Shown here one piece after another: positions 1 to 9,353 of a stretch of DNA of 32,212 bases; the stretch's first letter is position 1, and each line of letters opens with the position of its first letter. The notes beneath the pieces are model-generated. The model saw nothing but the letters and a program-made list of their open reading frames with translations, was not told the DNA's origin and made no database searches. The position numbers and the translations under genes are program-made. Source of the DNA: Agrococcus sp. (GTDB taxonomy: Bacteria > Actinomycetota > Actinomycetes > Actinomycetales > Microbacteriaceae). Location: positions 1 through 32,212 of the forward strand of contig JAPSIA010000020.1 in the NCBI GenBank assembly GCA_031179215.1, read 5' to 3'.

Positions 1-576
1 GTCGCGCTCGCCGCGGCCGCGCGCGACGCGGGCGCCGACGTCACCCTCGTCGGCGCGAACCTCCACGTCGCCGCGCCCGAGGGCGTCGCGCTCGTCGAGG
101 TCGAGACCACGGCGCAGCTGCAGGAGGCGATGGAGGCGCGCGCGAGCGCCGACGTGCTCGTCATGGCGGCGGCCGTCGCCGACTACCGCGTCGACGGCGT
201 CTCCGACGGCAAGCGCACGAAGGAGGAGTGGGGCGAGCGCCCGACGCTCCGCCTCACGCAGAACCCCGACATCCTCGCCTCGCTCGCCCAGCGCGAGCGC
301 GCGAACCTCGTCGTCGGCTTCGCCGCTGAGACCGAGCCCGACGAGGCCGCGCTCGTCGAGCGCGGTCGCGCGAAGCTCGCGCGGAAGGGCGCCGACCTGC
401 TCGTCGTCAACCGCGTCGGCCACGACGAGGGATTCGGCCACGTGCCCACGAGCGTGCGCGTGCTCGACGCGACCGGCGTGATCGCCGAGAGCGTCGGCGA
501 GAAGGCGTCGGTGGCCCGAGACATCATCGACGCGATCGCCGTGCGCCTGCCGGCGCGCGAAGGAGGAGCCCAGTGA
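1..576 (+). CDS. coaBC: Bifunctional phosphopantothenoylcysteine decarboxylase/phosphopantothenate-cysteine ligase CoaBC, C-terminal part (5' end outside window)
   Basis: Coenzyme A biosynthesis. The visible part is the end of the CoaB ligase half, which joins cysteine to 4'-phosphopantothenate using CTP. The frame is open from base 1 and encodes about 191 residues. It carries the CoaB landmarks: an AAAVADYR segment, a lysine-rich GKRTKEEW loop, NPDILASLA, a nucleotide-binding VGFAAET segment and a [11 protein letters not shown] stretch. The CoaC flavoprotein half would lie upstream and cannot be checked. The stop codon overlaps the metK GTG start by 4 bases, so the two are probably translated together. 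coaBC-metK-priA-fmt is a widely conserved actinobacterial order. A stand-alone CoaB cannot be excluded because the 5' end is missing. Confidence 0.93.
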   Translation, partial: VALAAAARDAGADVTLVGANLHVAAPEGVALVEVETTAQLQEAMEARASADVLVMAAAVADYRVDGVSDGKRTKEEWGERPTLRLTQNPDILASLAQRERANLVVGFAAETEPDEAALVERGRAKLARKGADLLVVNRVGHDEGFGHVPTSVRVLDATGVIAESVGEKASVARDIIDAIAVRLPAREGGAQ

Positions 577-1760
577 GCCTGCGCCTGTTCACCTCGGAGT
601 CCGTCACCGAGGGGCACCCGGACAAGATCTCCGACCAGATCTCCGACGCCGTGCTCGACGCGATGCTCGCGCAGGACACCGAGGCGCGCGTCGCCGTCGA
701 GACGCTCGTGACCACGGGACTCGTGCACGTCGCCGGCGAGGTGCGCACGACCGGCTACGTCGACATCGCCTCCCTCGCGCGCAAGACGATCATCGACATC
801 GGCTACGACTCGAGCGAGGTCTCCTTCGACGGCCACTCGTGCGGCGTGACCGTCTCGATCGGCGAGCAGTCGAGCGAGATCGCGACGGGCGTCGACACCG
901 CGGTCGAGGCGCGCGACGGCTCGATCGACCCGCTCGACCGCGACGGCGCGGGCGACCAGGGCATCATGTTCGGCTTCGCGACGGACGAGACGCCCGTCTT
1001 CATGCCGGCGACCGCGTGGGCGGCGCACCGGCTCGCCGAGCGGCTCGCCGCCGTGCGCCGCTCGGGCGAGATCCCGTGGCTGCGCCCCGACGGCAAGACT
1101 CAGGTGACGATCGGCTACGACGGCTTCACCCCGGTGAGCGTGGACGCCGTGCTCGTCTCGACGCAGCACGCGCCGGGCGTCACGAACGACGACATCCGCG
1201 ACGCCGTCGTGCAGCACGTCATCGAGCCCGTCGTGAGCGGGCTCGGCCTCGACACGAGCGCGATGCGCACGATCGTCAACCCCTCCGGCTCCTTCCTCAC
1301 CGGCGGGCCCAAGGGCGACGCCGGCCTCACGGGCCGGAAGATCATCGTCGACACCTACGGGGGAGCCGCGCGCCACGGCGGCGGCGCCTTCAGCGGCAAG
1401 GACCCCTCGAAGGTCGACCGCTCCGCCGCGTACGCGCTGCGCTGGGTCGCGAAGAACGCCGTCGCGGCGGGCCTCGCCTCCCGGCTCGAGGTGCAGGCGG
1501 CGTACGCGATCGGCATGGCGCAGCCCGTCGGCATCTACGTCGAGACGTTCGGCACGGGCGTCGTCTCGGACGACGCCATCCAGGCAGCGATCCTCGAGGT
1601 CTTCGACCTGCGCCCGGGCGCCATCGTGCGCGACCTCGAGCTGCGCAAGCCCATCTACCGGCAGACGGCCGCCTACGGGCACTTCGGCCGCGAGCTGCCC
1701 GGCTTCACGTGGGAGCGGCTCGACCGCGTCGACGCGCTGCGCTCCGCCGCGGGGCTCTGA
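573..1760 (+). CDS. metK: S-adenosylmethionine synthase (methionine adenosyltransferase)
   Basis: Makes S-adenosylmethionine from methionine and ATP in the cytoplasm. The 395-residue product is the usual length and all three MetK repeats are present. It begins [20 protein letters not shown], with the catalytic His15 and Asp17. The middle has [10 protein letters not shown], and the P-loop-like [16 protein letters not shown] lies around residue 270. The end ([12 protein letters not shown]) is also typical. The GTG start at 573 overlaps the coaBC stop; AGGAGG a few bases upstream is a strong ribosome binding site. No SAM riboswitch is visible, and none would be expected inside an operon. The downstream gene begins 6 bases after the stop. 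Confidence 0.98.
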   Translation: MSLRLFTSESVTEGHPDKISDQISDAVLDAMLAQDTEARVAVETLVTTGLVHVAGEVRTTGYVDIASLARKTIIDIGYDSSEVSFDGHSCGVTVSIGEQSSEIATGVDTAVEARDGSIDPLDRDGAGDQGIMFGFATDETPVFMPATAWAAHRLAERLAAVRRSGEIPWLRPDGKTQVTIGYDGFTPVSVDAVLVSTQHAPGVTNDDIRDAVVQHVIEPVVSGLGLDTSAMRTIVNPSGSFLTGGPKGDAGLTGRKIIVDTYGGAARHGGGAFSGKDPSKVDRSAAYALRWVAKNAVAAGLASRLEVQAAYAIGMAQPVGIYVETFGTGVVSDDAIQAAILEVFDLRPGAIVRDLELRKPIYRQTAAYGHFGRELPGFTWERLDRVDALRSAAGL

Positions 1761-1765
1761 GCCCC

Positions 1766-3763
1766 GTGGCGGCGCCGTCCGCCGAGGGCGCGGCCGAGCC
1801 CGTCCGCTTCGCGCGCGTCGTGGTCGACTCGCGGCTGCCGCAGCTCGATCGGCTCTTCGAGTACCGCGTGCCGCCCTCGCTCGCCGGTGAGCGGGGCGGC
1901 GTCGTGCCGGGCGTGCGCGTGCGCGTGCCGCTGCGCGGCGACCGGCAGGCGACCGGATGGGTCGTCGAGGTCGCGGATGCCCGCGAGTGGGACGGCGAGG
2001 TCGCCGACGTCGAGCAGGTCGTCTCCCCGGTGCCCGTGCTGCAGCCGGAGGTGTGGGCCCTCGCTCGCGCCGTCGCCGATCGCGCTGCGGGCGGCGCCGC
2101 CGACGTGCTGCGCGTGGCGATCCCCGGTCGCCAGGCGCGCGTCGAGAAGCAGTGGCTCGCGCAGGAGCGCCCGCCGCTGCCGCCGCTGCCGGAGCGCGAC
2201 GTCGCCGAGCAGCCGCTGCCGGGCCTCGTCGAGGCCCGCCGGCGCGTCGCGGTCGAGTGCGCGGGCGGGGTCGCGCAGGTCGACGCGCCAGGGGAGCCGG
2301 GGGGCGCCGCGTGGATCGGGCGCTGGGCGATCGACCTCGCGAGCCTCATGCGGCAAGCGGTCGAGCGGGGCGAGCAGGCGATCGCCGTCGTGCCGGATCA
2401 CCGCGACCAGCGGCAGCTGCGCATCGCGCTCACCGCGGCGCTCGGCGCAGAGCGCGTCGTCGAGCTCGACGCGCGGCAGAAGAACCCCGAGCGCTACCGC
2501 GCGTTCCTGCGCTGCCTCGACGGCGATCCCGTCGCCATCATCGGGCCGCGCTCCGCCGTCTACGCGCCAGCGGCGAGGCTCGGGCTCCTCGTGGTCTGGG
2601 AGGACGGCGATCCCTTGCTCTCCGAGCCGCTCGCGCCGTGGGTGCACGCGCGCGACGCCGCGCTCGTGCGGCAGGCGCAGGCCGGCAGCGCGCTCGTGCT
2701 CGCGGGCCACTCCCGCTCGAGCGAGGCCGAGCGGCTCGTCGAGCTCGGCTTCCTCGAGCACGAGCGCGTCGGCGCGCACCGCGTGCGGGTGCTGCCGGCC
2801 GCGCTCGCCGACGACGGGCGACGGATCCCGGCGTCCGCGTTCGCGGCCGCGCGCACCGCGATCGCCGAGCGGCCCGTGCTCGTGCAGGTCGCCCGGCCCG
2901 GCCACGCGCCGGGGCTCCGCTGCGGCGACTGCGGGGCTCGGGCTCGCTGCACGACGTGCGGCGGGCCCCTCGGGCAGCGCTCCCGCGGCTCCGCACCCGC
3001 GTGCCGGCTGTGCGGCAGGCTCGCCGCCTCCTGGCGCTGCCAGAGCTGCCGCGGCCAGCGCCTCGTCGAGGTGGGTCGCGGGTCGGTGCGCATCGCCGAG
3101 GAGCTCGGCCGCGCCTTCCCGGGCGTGCCCGTCGTGGTCGCCGACGGCGAGCACGAGCGGCTCGCGCTCGACGGCAAGCCGCGGCTCGTGGTCGCGACGC
3201 GCGGCGCGGAGCCGATCGCCGACGGCGGGTACGGCGCCGTGCTCCTGCTCGACGGCGACGCGCTCCTGGCGCTGGAGGGCCTGCGCGTCGCGGAGGAGGC
3301 GGTGCGGCAGTGGGCGACCGCGCGGGCGCTCGCCGCCGACGGAGCCGCGGTCGTGCTCGCCGGCGTCGCCGGCACGGTCGCGACGGCGATCACGGGCGAC
3401 ACGACGGTGCCGTTCGCGAGGGCGGAGCTCGCCGAGCGGCGCGCGCTGCGCTTCCCGCCCGCGGTGCGCACCGCATCCGTCGTCGGCCACCCCGACGCCG
3501 TCGCCGACGCCCTCGCGGCGCTCGCCGAGGTCGAGCACCTCGACGTGCTCGGTCCCGTGCCCGCGCCGGCGGGGATCGTGAAGGGCAGCCGCGAGGGCGA
3601 GCTCGAGCGCGCGATCGCCCGCTTCCCCTACGCCGACGGCGCGCGCGTCGCGGGCATCGCGCGAGGCCGCGTGCTCGCCGCCGCGGCGCGCCCGCGCAAG
3701 CCCGGCGCTCCCGCGCGCCTGCGCATCCGCTTCGACGACCCCGAGCCCTTCGACGGCCTCTGA
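1766..3763 (+). CDS. priA: Actinobacterial PriA-like primosomal protein N', helicase motifs absent
   Basis: Homologue of the replication-restart protein PriA, 665 residues from the GTG at 1766. The N-terminus (FARVVVDSRLPQLDRLFEYR...VPGVRVRVPL) is the 3'-end DNA-binding domain. The centre has four pairs of zinc-binding cysteines between residues 386 and 428 (RCGDCG, RCTTCG, CRLCG, WRCQSCRG). The C-terminal PriA domain is also recognisable (RRALRFPPAVRTASV, GPVPAP). I see no Walker A GxGKT; the place where it should be reads AIDLASLMRQAVERGEQAIA, and the DEAH position reads VVWEDGD. Actinobacterial PriA proteins are known to lack these ATPase motifs, so it probably binds DNA or assembles the primosome without unwinding. 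It is unrelated to the HisA/TrpF isomerase also called PriA. The gene begins 6 bases after metK. Confidence 0.9.
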   Translation: MAAPSAEGAAEPVRFARVVVDSRLPQLDRLFEYRVPPSLAGERGGVVPGVRVRVPLRGDRQATGWVVEVADAREWDGEVADVEQVVSPVPVLQPEVWALARAVADRAAGGAADVLRVAIPGRQARVEKQWLAQERPPLPPLPERDVAEQPLPGLVEARRRVAVECAGGVAQVDAPGEPGGAAWIGRWAIDLASLMRQAVERGEQAIAVVPDHRDQRQLRIALTAALGAERVVELDARQKNPERYRAFLRCLDGDPVAIIGPRSAVYAPAARLGLLVVWEDGDPLLSEPLAPWVHARDAALVRQAQAGSALVLAGHSRSSEAERLVELGFLEHERVGAHRVRVLPAALADDGRRIPASAFAAARTAIAERPVLVQVARPGHAPGLRCGDCGARARCTTCGGPLGQRSRGSAPACRLCGRLAASWRCQSCRGQRLVEVGRGSVRIAEELGRAFPGVPVVVADGEHERLALDGKPRLVVATRGAEPIADGGYGAVLLLDGDALLALEGLRVAEEAVRQWATARALAADGAAVVLAGVAGTVATAITGDTTVPFARAELAERRALRFPPAVRTASVVGHPDAVADALAALAEVEHLDVLGPVPAPAGIVKGSREGELERAIARFPYADGARVAGIARGRVLAAAARPRKPGAPARLRIRFDDPEPFDGL

Positions 3764-3877
3764 GGCGCGGCGCCCGCGAGGGCGGGGCGATGCGGGATGA
3801 TGGAGGATCGGCACGAGCGTCGCCTCGCGCCCGAGCACGCCATCGGCACCATCGCTTCCGCGTCACCGTGAGGAACC

Positions 3878-4840
3878 ATGCGCATCGTCTTCGCCGGCAG
3901 CCCCGCAGCCGCCGTCCCCAGCCTCGAGGCGCTCGCGCCGCGGCACGAGATCGCGGCGGTCATCACGCGCGCCGCCTCCCCGCAGGGGCGCAAGCGCCAG
4001 CTCACGCCCACGCCCGTCGCGGCAGCGGCCGAGGCGCTCGGCCTGCCGGTCATCGAGGCGAACCGGCTCGACGCCGAGACGACGGACCGGATCACCGCGC
4101 TCGAGCCCGAGCTCGCCGTCGTCGTCGCCTACGGCGGCCTCGTCCGCGAGCCCCTCCTGTCGGCGCCGCGGCACGGCTGGATCAACCTGCACTTCTCCCT
4201 GCTGCCCGACTACCGCGGCGCCGCGCCCGTGCAGCGCGCGCTCATCGACGGTCGCCGCACGACGGGCGTGAGCGTGTTCCGGCTCGTGCCGGAGCTCGAC
4301 GCGGGCCCCGTGGTGCGGATGCGCGAGGCCGAGATCCCGGACGGCGCGACCGCGGGCGCGCTGCTCGAGCGGCTCGCGGCGCTCGGCGCGCTCGAGCTCG
4401 TCGCGGCGGTCGACGCGATCGCCGACGGCACCGCGGTGTTCGCCGAGCAGCGGGGTGCGGCGACGCTCGCCCCCAAGCTGACCCTCGCCGACGGCGCGCT
4501 CGACTTCACGCAGCCCGCGCCGGCGCTCCTCGCGCGCTGGCGGGGCGTGACGCCCGAGCCCGGCGCGCACGCGACCCTGGTCGGTGAGCGCGGCGAGGGC
4601 GAGCGCGTCAAGGTGCTCGCGCTCGCGCGCTCCGGCGCCGAGCCGCTGCCGCCCGGGGAGGCAGCCCTCGCCGGCAGGACCGCCGTCGTCGGCACCGGGA
4701 GCGCACCGCTCGAGCTCGTCGAGGTGCAGCCCGCGGGCAAGCGCCCGATGGGCGGCGCCGACTGGCTGCGCGGGCGCGGCGGCGCGGCGCGCTTCGCGAT
4801 CGCCGCCGCATCCGTCGCAGACGCCGGGGCGCGCGCATGA
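3878..4840 (+). CDS. fmt: Methionyl-tRNA formyltransferase
   Basis: Formylates initiator Met-tRNA with 10-formyltetrahydrofolate before translation initiation. The 320-residue product has the family core: MRIVFAGSPAAAVPSLEAL at the N-terminus and WINLHFSLLPDYRGAAP with catalytic Asn103 and His105. Asp141 lies in ELDAGPVV. The C-terminal OB-like domain that contacts tRNA follows (LTLADGALDFTQPA, RWRGVTPEPGAH). The ATG at 3878 is preceded by GAGGAA at close spacing. The 114-base gap after priA holds no clear promoter. Its last 4 bases overlap the start of the rRNA methyltransferase, indicating coupling. Confidence 0.97.
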   Translation: MRIVFAGSPAAAVPSLEALAPRHEIAAVITRAASPQGRKRQLTPTPVAAAAEALGLPVIEANRLDAETTDRITALEPELAVVVAYGGLVREPLLSAPRHGWINLHFSLLPDYRGAAPVQRALIDGRRTTGVSVFRLVPELDAGPVVRMREAEIPDGATAGALLERLAALGALELVAAVDAIADGTAVFAEQRGAATLAPKLTLADGALDFTQPAPALLARWRGVTPEPGAHATLVGERGEGERVKVLALARSGAEPLPPGEAALAGRTAVVGTGSAPLELVEVQPAGKRPMGGADWLRGRGGAARFAIAAASVADAGARA

Positions 4841-6270
4841 GCGAGCGAGACCGCGGCGGCGCCGGCCGGCGCCCGCCAGGACGCCGCTCCCAGCGCGACC
4901 GGACGTCGCCTGCACCGCTCGCGCCGAGCGCGCGGCTCGTCGCCCGCGACGTCGTGCTCGACGTCGACCGCGACGACGCCTACGCCAACCTCCTGCTGCC
5001 GCAGCGCATCCGCGAGGCCGGGCTGAGCGCCGCCGACGCGGGCTTCGCGACCGAGCTCGCGTACGGCACGCTGCGCTGGCAGGGCCAGCACGACGCGCTC
5101 ATCGCCGACGCGGCGGGCAGGCCGGTCGACGAGATCGACCCCGAGACCCTCGCGACGCTGCGCATCGGCTCGCACCAGCTCAGCCGCATGCGCGTGCCCA
5201 CGCACGCGGCCGTGCACGAGACCGTCGCGCTGCTGCGCCACCACCGCGGCCGCGCGGGCTTCGCGAACGCCGTGCTGCGGCGCCTCTCCGAGGTGCCGGC
5301 CGAGGAGCGGCTCGCCGCGATCGCCGAGGGCTTCAGCGACGACGAGCGGCTCGCCCTCGAGACCGGCCATCCCGCGTGGGTGCTGCGCGCGCTGCGGCGG
5401 AGCCTCGAGCGCGAGGGCGCGAGCGACGAGCTGCCCGTGCTGCTCGCCGCCGACAACGAGCCGCCCCTCGTGCAGCTCGTCGCGCTGCCGGGCCTCGCCG
5501 ACCCCGACGAGCTGGGCCTCGAGCCGACCGCGAGCCCGCTCGGCCGCGCCGCGCCCTCCGGCGACCCCGCGCGCATCCCGCAGGTCGCCGAGGGCTCGTG
5601 GCGCGTGCAGGACGCCGGCAGCCAGCTCGCCGCGCTCGCGCTCACGCGCGCACGGCCCGTCGCCGACGGGGAGCGCTGGCTCGACGTGTGCGCGGGCCCC
5701 GGCGGCAAGGCGGCGCTCATGGCGGCGGAGGCCGCGATGGCCGGCGCGCGCCTCGAGGCGAACGAAGTCGCGCCGCACCGCGCGCGGCTCGTGCGCCACG
5801 CGGTGCGCGCGATCGGCGAGCGCTGGCCGGAGCACGCCCCGCGCGTCGTGACCGGCGACGGCCGCCGCTACGGCGAGGGCGAGACCGCGCAGGCGTTCGA
5901 CCGCATCCTGCTCGACGCGCCCTGCACGGGCCTCGGCGCCCTGCGCCGCCGCCCCGAGGCGCGCTGGCGCAAGCAGCCGACCGACGTGCCGGAGCTCGCG
6001 CGCCTGCAGGCCGAGCTGCTCGAGGCGTCGGCTCGAGCCCTCAAGCCCGGCGGCGTGCTCGCCTACGTCACGTGCTCCCCGCACCTCGCCGAGACGCGCG
6101 CGATTGTCGACCGCGCGGCAGCGCTCGGCCTGCGGCCGCTCGACACGCGCGCGGTCGTGGCAGCGCTCGCGCCCGGCATCGCGCTCGGCGAGACGGGCGA
6201 CGCCGTGCAGCTGTGGCCGCACCGCAACGGCACCGACGCGATGTTCATCCAGCTCCTCACGACCGCGTGA
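4837..6270 (+). CDS. rsmB: 16S rRNA cytosine-5 methyltransferase, RsmB (Fmu/Sun) type
   Basis: SAM-dependent methyltransferase that in RsmB methylates C967 of 16S rRNA. The 477-residue product starts with a basic, low-complexity tail of about 30 residues. A NusB-like RNA-binding domain follows (to about residue 165; DAGFATELAYGTLRWQGQHD, RVPTHAAVHETV). The catalytic domain has the SAM motif WLDVCAGPGGKAALMA and motif IV DAPCTGLGALRRRPEARW with Cys363. Motif VI is VTCSPHLAE with the nucleophile Cys413. Both cysteines required by the m5C family are present. The ATG overlaps the fmt stop (ATGA). The specific C967 target is inferred from the NusB domain and family, not shown. Confidence 0.93.
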   Translation: MSERDRGGAGRRPPGRRSQRDRTSPAPLAPSARLVARDVVLDVDRDDAYANLLLPQRIREAGLSAADAGFATELAYGTLRWQGQHDALIADAAGRPVDEIDPETLATLRIGSHQLSRMRVPTHAAVHETVALLRHHRGRAGFANAVLRRLSEVPAEERLAAIAEGFSDDERLALETGHPAWVLRALRRSLEREGASDELPVLLAADNEPPLVQLVALPGLADPDELGLEPTASPLGRAAPSGDPARIPQVAEGSWRVQDAGSQLAALALTRARPVADGERWLDVCAGPGGKAALMAAEAAMAGARLEANEVAPHRARLVRHAVRAIGERWPEHAPRVVTGDGRRYGEGETAQAFDRILLDAPCTGLGALRRRPEARWRKQPTDVPELARLQAELLEASARALKPGGVLAYVTCSPHLAETRAIVDRAAALGLRPLDTRAVVAALAPGIALGETGDAVQLWPHRNGTDAMFIQLLTTA

Positions 6271-6349
6271 CCGACGCGGCGCCGCTGGCGTAGCGTGAGG
6301 CGCAGCGCGCCGCACACCACGGCGGGCGAGGAGGCGGCGCTGCGCCCGA

Positions 6350-6355
6350 TAGGCT
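6350..6355 (+). promoter_or_regulatory. -10 element (TAGGCT) of the rpe promoter, leaderless spacing
   Basis: TAGGCT lies with 7 bases between it and the ATG of rpe, so transcription should begin at or next to the start codon. No clear -35 is seen. The same arrangement recurs at hisE, pdtaR, polA, the LLM oxidoreductase gene and the DUF885 gene. Confidence 0.6.
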
Positions 6356-6362
6356 GGAAGCC

Positions 6363-7103
6363 ATGGTCAGGATCCACCCCAGCATCCTGTCGGCGGACTT
6401 CGTGAACCTCGAGCGCGACCTCGAGAAGATTGCGAGCGCCGACGGCGTGCACGTCGACGTCATGGACGCGCACTTCGTGCCCAACCTCACGTTCGGCCTG
6501 CCGATGGTGCAGCGCATCGCCGAGGTCACGAGCCTGCCCATCGACGTCCACCTCATGATCGACGACCCCGACACGTGGGCACCCCAGTACGCGATCGACG
6601 GCGTCGACTCCGTCACGTTCCACGCCGAGGCCACCCGCGATGCCGTCGCGCTCGCCCGCGAGCTCCGCGCCCGCGGCACGCGCGCCGCGATCGCCATCAA
6701 GCCCGGCACGCTCGTCGACGACGTGCTCGAGCACCTGCGCGAGTTCGACATGGTGCTCGTCATGACCGTGGAGCCCGGCTTCGGCGGCCAGGCCTTCATG
6801 GCCGAGATGATGCCCAAGCTCGAGCGCCTCCGCGGCCGCGCCGAGGAGCTCGGCCTCGAGCTCGCGCTGCAGGTCGACGGCGGCATCACCGCCGACACCC
6901 TGCCCATCGCCGCGGCCTCCGGCGCCGACGTCTTCGTCGCCGGCAGCGCCGTCTATGGCCACTCCTCGCCCGCCGAGCGCATCACGGCGCTCCGCGACGC
7001 CGGCGCGGGCGCGTTCGACACCGGTCGCATCGACCTGCGCGCGATCCACCGCGGCACCGCCGGCACGTCGGGCGCCGCCGCGGCCGGTAGCCTGGAGCAG
7101 TGA
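6363..7103 (+). CDS. rpe: Ribulose-phosphate 3-epimerase
   Basis: Interconverts D-ribulose 5-phosphate and D-xylulose 5-phosphate in the pentose phosphate pathway. The 246-residue TIM barrel shows the diagnostic segments in order: [54 protein letters not shown] and LQVDGGI. A phosphate-binding end follows ([13 protein letters not shown]). About 20 residues after the last barrel strand are alanine/glycine-rich and slightly longer than usual. Their DNA contains a -10-like TAGCCT ahead of hisE. Rpe feeds the ribose-5-phosphate pool that PRPP, the HisG substrate, comes from, which gives a plausible reason for its place at the head of the his genes. The stop overlaps the hisE GTG by 4 bases. Confidence 0.97.
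   Translation: MVRIHPSILSADFVNLERDLEKIASADGVHVDVMDAHFVPNLTFGLPMVQRIAEVTSLPIDVHLMIDDPDTWAPQYAIDGVDSVTFHAEATRDAVALARELRARGTRAAIAIKPGTLVDDVLEHLREFDMVLVMTVEPGFGGQAFMAEMMPKLERLRGRAEELGLELALQVDGGITADTLPIAAASGADVFVAGSAVYGHSSPAERITALRDAGAGAFDTGRIDLRAIHRGTAGTSGAAAAGSLEQ
7088..7093 (+). promoter_or_regulatory. -10 element (TAGCCT) for hisE inside the 3' end of rpe
   Basis: TAGCCT ends 6 bases before the hisE GTG, the spacing seen at the LLM oxidoreductase gene. It suggests a second, leaderless promoter for the his-trp genes within rpe. No -35 is evident; the match in spacing is the main support. Confidence 0.45.
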
Positions 7104-7363
7104 AGACCTTCGACGAGCTGCACGCCGAGCTCGAGCGCACCCTCGCCGAGCGCCGGGAGGGCTCGCGCACCGTCGAGCTCGTCGACGCCGGCGTGCACGC
7201 GATCGGCAAGAAGATCGTCGAGGAGGCCGCCGAGGTCTGGATGGCCGCAGAGCACGAGACCGACGAGGACGCCGCGCTCGAGATCTCGCAGCTGCTGTAC
7301 CACCTGCAGGTGCTCATGCTGGCGAAGGGCATCACGCTCCAGGACGTCTACCGACATCTCTGA
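7100..7363 (+). CDS. hisE: Phosphoribosyl-ATP pyrophosphatase
   Basis: Second step of histidine synthesis: hydrolyses phosphoribosyl-ATP to phosphoribosyl-AMP and pyrophosphate. The 87-residue, all-helical MazG-like protein shows the family acidic helices: [35 protein letters not shown] with the metal-binding EEAAE, and [22 protein letters not shown]. The length equals other stand-alone actinobacterial HisE proteins, and HisI is a separate gene here. The GTG start forms a GTGA overlap with the rpe stop. It is followed 36 bases later by hisG, the order seen in many Actinobacteria. Confidence 0.96.
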   Translation: MKTFDELHAELERTLAERREGSRTVELVDAGVHAIGKKIVEEAAEVWMAAEHETDEDAALEISQLLYHLQVLMLAKGITLQDVYRHL

Positions 7364-7399
7364 CGCGCCGCCCACCATCCGTCAGACCTCAAGGAAGTC

Positions 7400-8239
7400 A
7401 TGCTGAAGATCGCCGTGCCCAACAAGGGCTCGCTGGCCGAGACGGCCGCCTGGATGCTCGACGAGGCCGGCTACCGCGGCCGCCGCGACGGCAAGGAGCT
7501 CATCGTCGTCGACGCGCGCAACGAGGTGGAGTTCTTCTTCCTCCGCCCGCGCGACATCGCGACCTACGTCGGCTCGGGCGCGCTCGACGTGGGCATCACC
7601 GGCCGCGACCTGCTGCTCGACTCCGGCTCCCGCGCCGTCGAGGTCGAGGGCCTCGGCTTCGCCCGCTCGACGTTCCGCTTCGCCGGCCCGGCGGGCCGCT
7701 TCGCGTCGGTCGCCGACCTGCAGGGCGTGCGCATCGCCTCGAGCTACACGCTGCTCGTCGAGCAGCACCTCGCGGCCCACGGCGTCTCGGCCGAGCTCGT
7801 GCGCCTCGACGGCGCCGTCGAGTCGGCCGTGCGGCTCGGCGTCGCGGATGCGGTCGCCGACGTCGTCGAGACGGGCGCGACGCTGCGCGCCCAGGGCCTC
7901 GAGGTCTTCGGCGACCCGATCCTCACGAGCGAGGCGGTGCTGATCTCGAACGGCGGCAACCCGCCCGGGCTCGCGACCCTCAAGCGGCGCCTCGACGGCG
8001 TCATGGTCGCGCGCGACTACGTGCTCGTCGACTACGACATCGAGCGCTCGCGTCTCGACGCGGCGGTGAGCATCGCCCACGGGTTCGAGAGCGCGACGGT
8101 GAGCCCGCTCCAGAAGGAGGGCTGGGTCGCCGTGCGCGTGATGGTGCGCCGCGACGACACCAACCACATCATGGACGCGCTCGCCGACGTCGGCGCGCGA
8201 GCGATCATCGTCTCGCGCATCCACGCCGCCCGCATCTGA
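7400..8239 (+). CDS. hisG: ATP phosphoribosyltransferase, long (HisG-L) form
   Basis: Committed step of histidine synthesis: condenses ATP with PRPP. The 279 residues match the long, hexameric form that carries its own C-terminal ACT-like regulatory domain and needs no HisZ. The N-terminal lobe has [13 protein letters not shown] and the [13 protein letters not shown] loop. The PRPP site reads [20 protein letters not shown]. The end ([36 protein letters not shown]) is the regulatory domain, where histidine binds in characterised relatives; feedback inhibition is therefore likely. An AAGGAAG lies directly before the ATG. Confidence 0.97.
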   Translation: MLKIAVPNKGSLAETAAWMLDEAGYRGRRDGKELIVVDARNEVEFFFLRPRDIATYVGSGALDVGITGRDLLLDSGSRAVEVEGLGFARSTFRFAGPAGRFASVADLQGVRIASSYTLLVEQHLAAHGVSAELVRLDGAVESAVRLGVADAVADVVETGATLRAQGLEVFGDPILTSEAVLISNGGNPPGLATLKRRLDGVMVARDYVLVDYDIERSRLDAAVSIAHGFESATVSPLQKEGWVAVRVMVRRDDTNHIMDALADVGARAIIVSRIHAARI

Positions 8240-8253
8240 GAGGGGACGCACCG

Positions 8254-9012
8254 ATGCTCGCCACGCGCGTCATCCCCTGCCTCGACGTCGCCCACGGGCG
8301 CGTCGTCAAGGGCGTCAAGTTCCAGGGCCTCACCGACCAGGGCGACCCGGTCGAGCTCGCCGCGCGGTACGCCGAGCAGGGCGCCGACGAGCTCACCTTC
8401 CTCGACGTGAAGGCGACCGTCGAGGATGCCGGCACGATGCTCGACGTCGTCGAGCGCTGCGCCGAGCAGATCTTCATCCCGCTCACGGTCGGCGGCGGCG
8501 TGCGCAGCCGCGACGACGTCGCCCGGCTGCTCGCGCACGGCGCCGACAAGGTGGGCGTCAACTCCGCCGCGATCCGCGACCCGCAGCTCATCGACCGCAT
8601 CGTCGCCGACTTCGGCTCGCAGGTGCTCGTGCTCTCGCTCGACGTGCGGCGCTCGAGCGCGATGCCGAGCGGCTTCGAGGTCACGACGCACGGGGGCAGC
8701 CGCGGGGCCGGCCTCGACGCGATCGCCTGGGCGCGCGAGGGCGTCGCCCGCGGTGTCGGCGAGCTGCTCGTGAACTCGATCGACGCCGACGGCACGAAGG
8801 AGGGCTTCGACCTCGAGCTGCTGCGCGCCGTGCGCGAGGCGGCGACGACGCCCGTCATCGCCTCGGGCGGTGCGGGGGAGCCCGCGCACTTCGCGCCGGC
8901 CGTGGCGGCGGGGGCGGATGCGGTGCTCGCCGCGAGCATCTTCCACAGCGGCCAGTGCACGATCGGCGAGGTCAAGGACGCGATGCGCGAAGCGGGGGTG
9001 ACGGTGCGATGA
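8254..9012 (+). CDS. hisF: Imidazole glycerol phosphate synthase, cyclase subunit HisF
   Basis: Cyclase half of the HisFH enzyme that makes imidazole glycerol phosphate and AICAR, using ammonia from HisH. The 252-residue barrel begins [20 protein letters not shown], with catalytic Asp11. The second catalytic Asp130 lies in LVLSLDVRR. The phosphate sites [10 protein letters not shown] and SGGAGEP are present. HisH and HisA are not adjacent, so the complex must draw its partner from another locus. The ATG at 8254 follows a GAGAGGGGA ribosome binding site; a longer in-frame extension upstream would run back through hisG and is not credible. Its stop overlaps hisI (ATGA). Confidence 0.97.
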   Translation: MLATRVIPCLDVAHGRVVKGVKFQGLTDQGDPVELAARYAEQGADELTFLDVKATVEDAGTMLDVVERCAEQIFIPLTVGGGVRSRDDVARLLAHGADKVGVNSAAIRDPQLIDRIVADFGSQVLVLSLDVRRSSAMPSGFEVTTHGGSRGAGLDAIAWAREGVARGVGELLVNSIDADGTKEGFDLELLRAVREAATTPVIASGGAGEPAHFAPAVAAGADAVLAASIFHSGQCTIGEVKDAMREAGVTVR

Positions 9013-9353
9013 GCGAGCTCGCGATGCCGCAGCTGAAGAAGGACGCCGACGGGCTCGTCGCCGCGGTGATCCAGGACGACGCGACGGGCGACGTGCTCAT
9101 GGTCGGCTACATGGACGACGAGGCGCTGCGCCGCACCGCGACCGAGGGCCGCGTGACGTTCTGGTCGCGCTCGCGCCAGGAGTACTGGCGCAAGGGCGAC
9201 ACCTCCGGCAACATCCAGGTGCCGCGCTCGATCGCGCTCGACTGCGACGGCGACGCGCTCCTCATCCGCGTCGACCAGACCGGTCCCGCGTGCCACACGG
9301 GCGCCCGCTCGTGCTTCTTCACGCCCGTGCCGATGACCGGGGCTGACGCGTGA
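9009..9353 (+). CDS. hisI: Phosphoribosyl-AMP cyclohydrolase
   Basis: Third step of histidine synthesis: opens the adenine ring of phosphoribosyl-AMP. The 114-residue zinc enzyme has [34 protein letters not shown], the acidic metal site [21 protein letters not shown] and the terminal zinc cysteine in RSCF. The length is that of a single-function HisI; the HisE activity is encoded separately at 7100. I chose the ATG overlapping the hisF stop because it gives the family N-terminus (about 20 residues before the first motif). The GTG of trpE overlaps its stop. Confidence 0.97.
   Translation: MSELAMPQLKKDADGLVAAVIQDDATGDVLMVGYMDDEALRRTATEGRVTFWSRSRQEYWRKGDTSGNIQVPRSIALDCDGDALLIRVDQTGPACHTGARSCFFTPVPMTGADA

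Noticed and set aside
3764-3877. Small gene or regulatory RNA between priA and fmt
   Set aside because: No convincing start, family or hairpin; only the fmt ribosome binding site is clear.
7088-7363. hisE as a fused hisIE
   Set aside because: hisI is a separate full-length gene at 9009-9353, and the 87-residue product has only the HisE domain.
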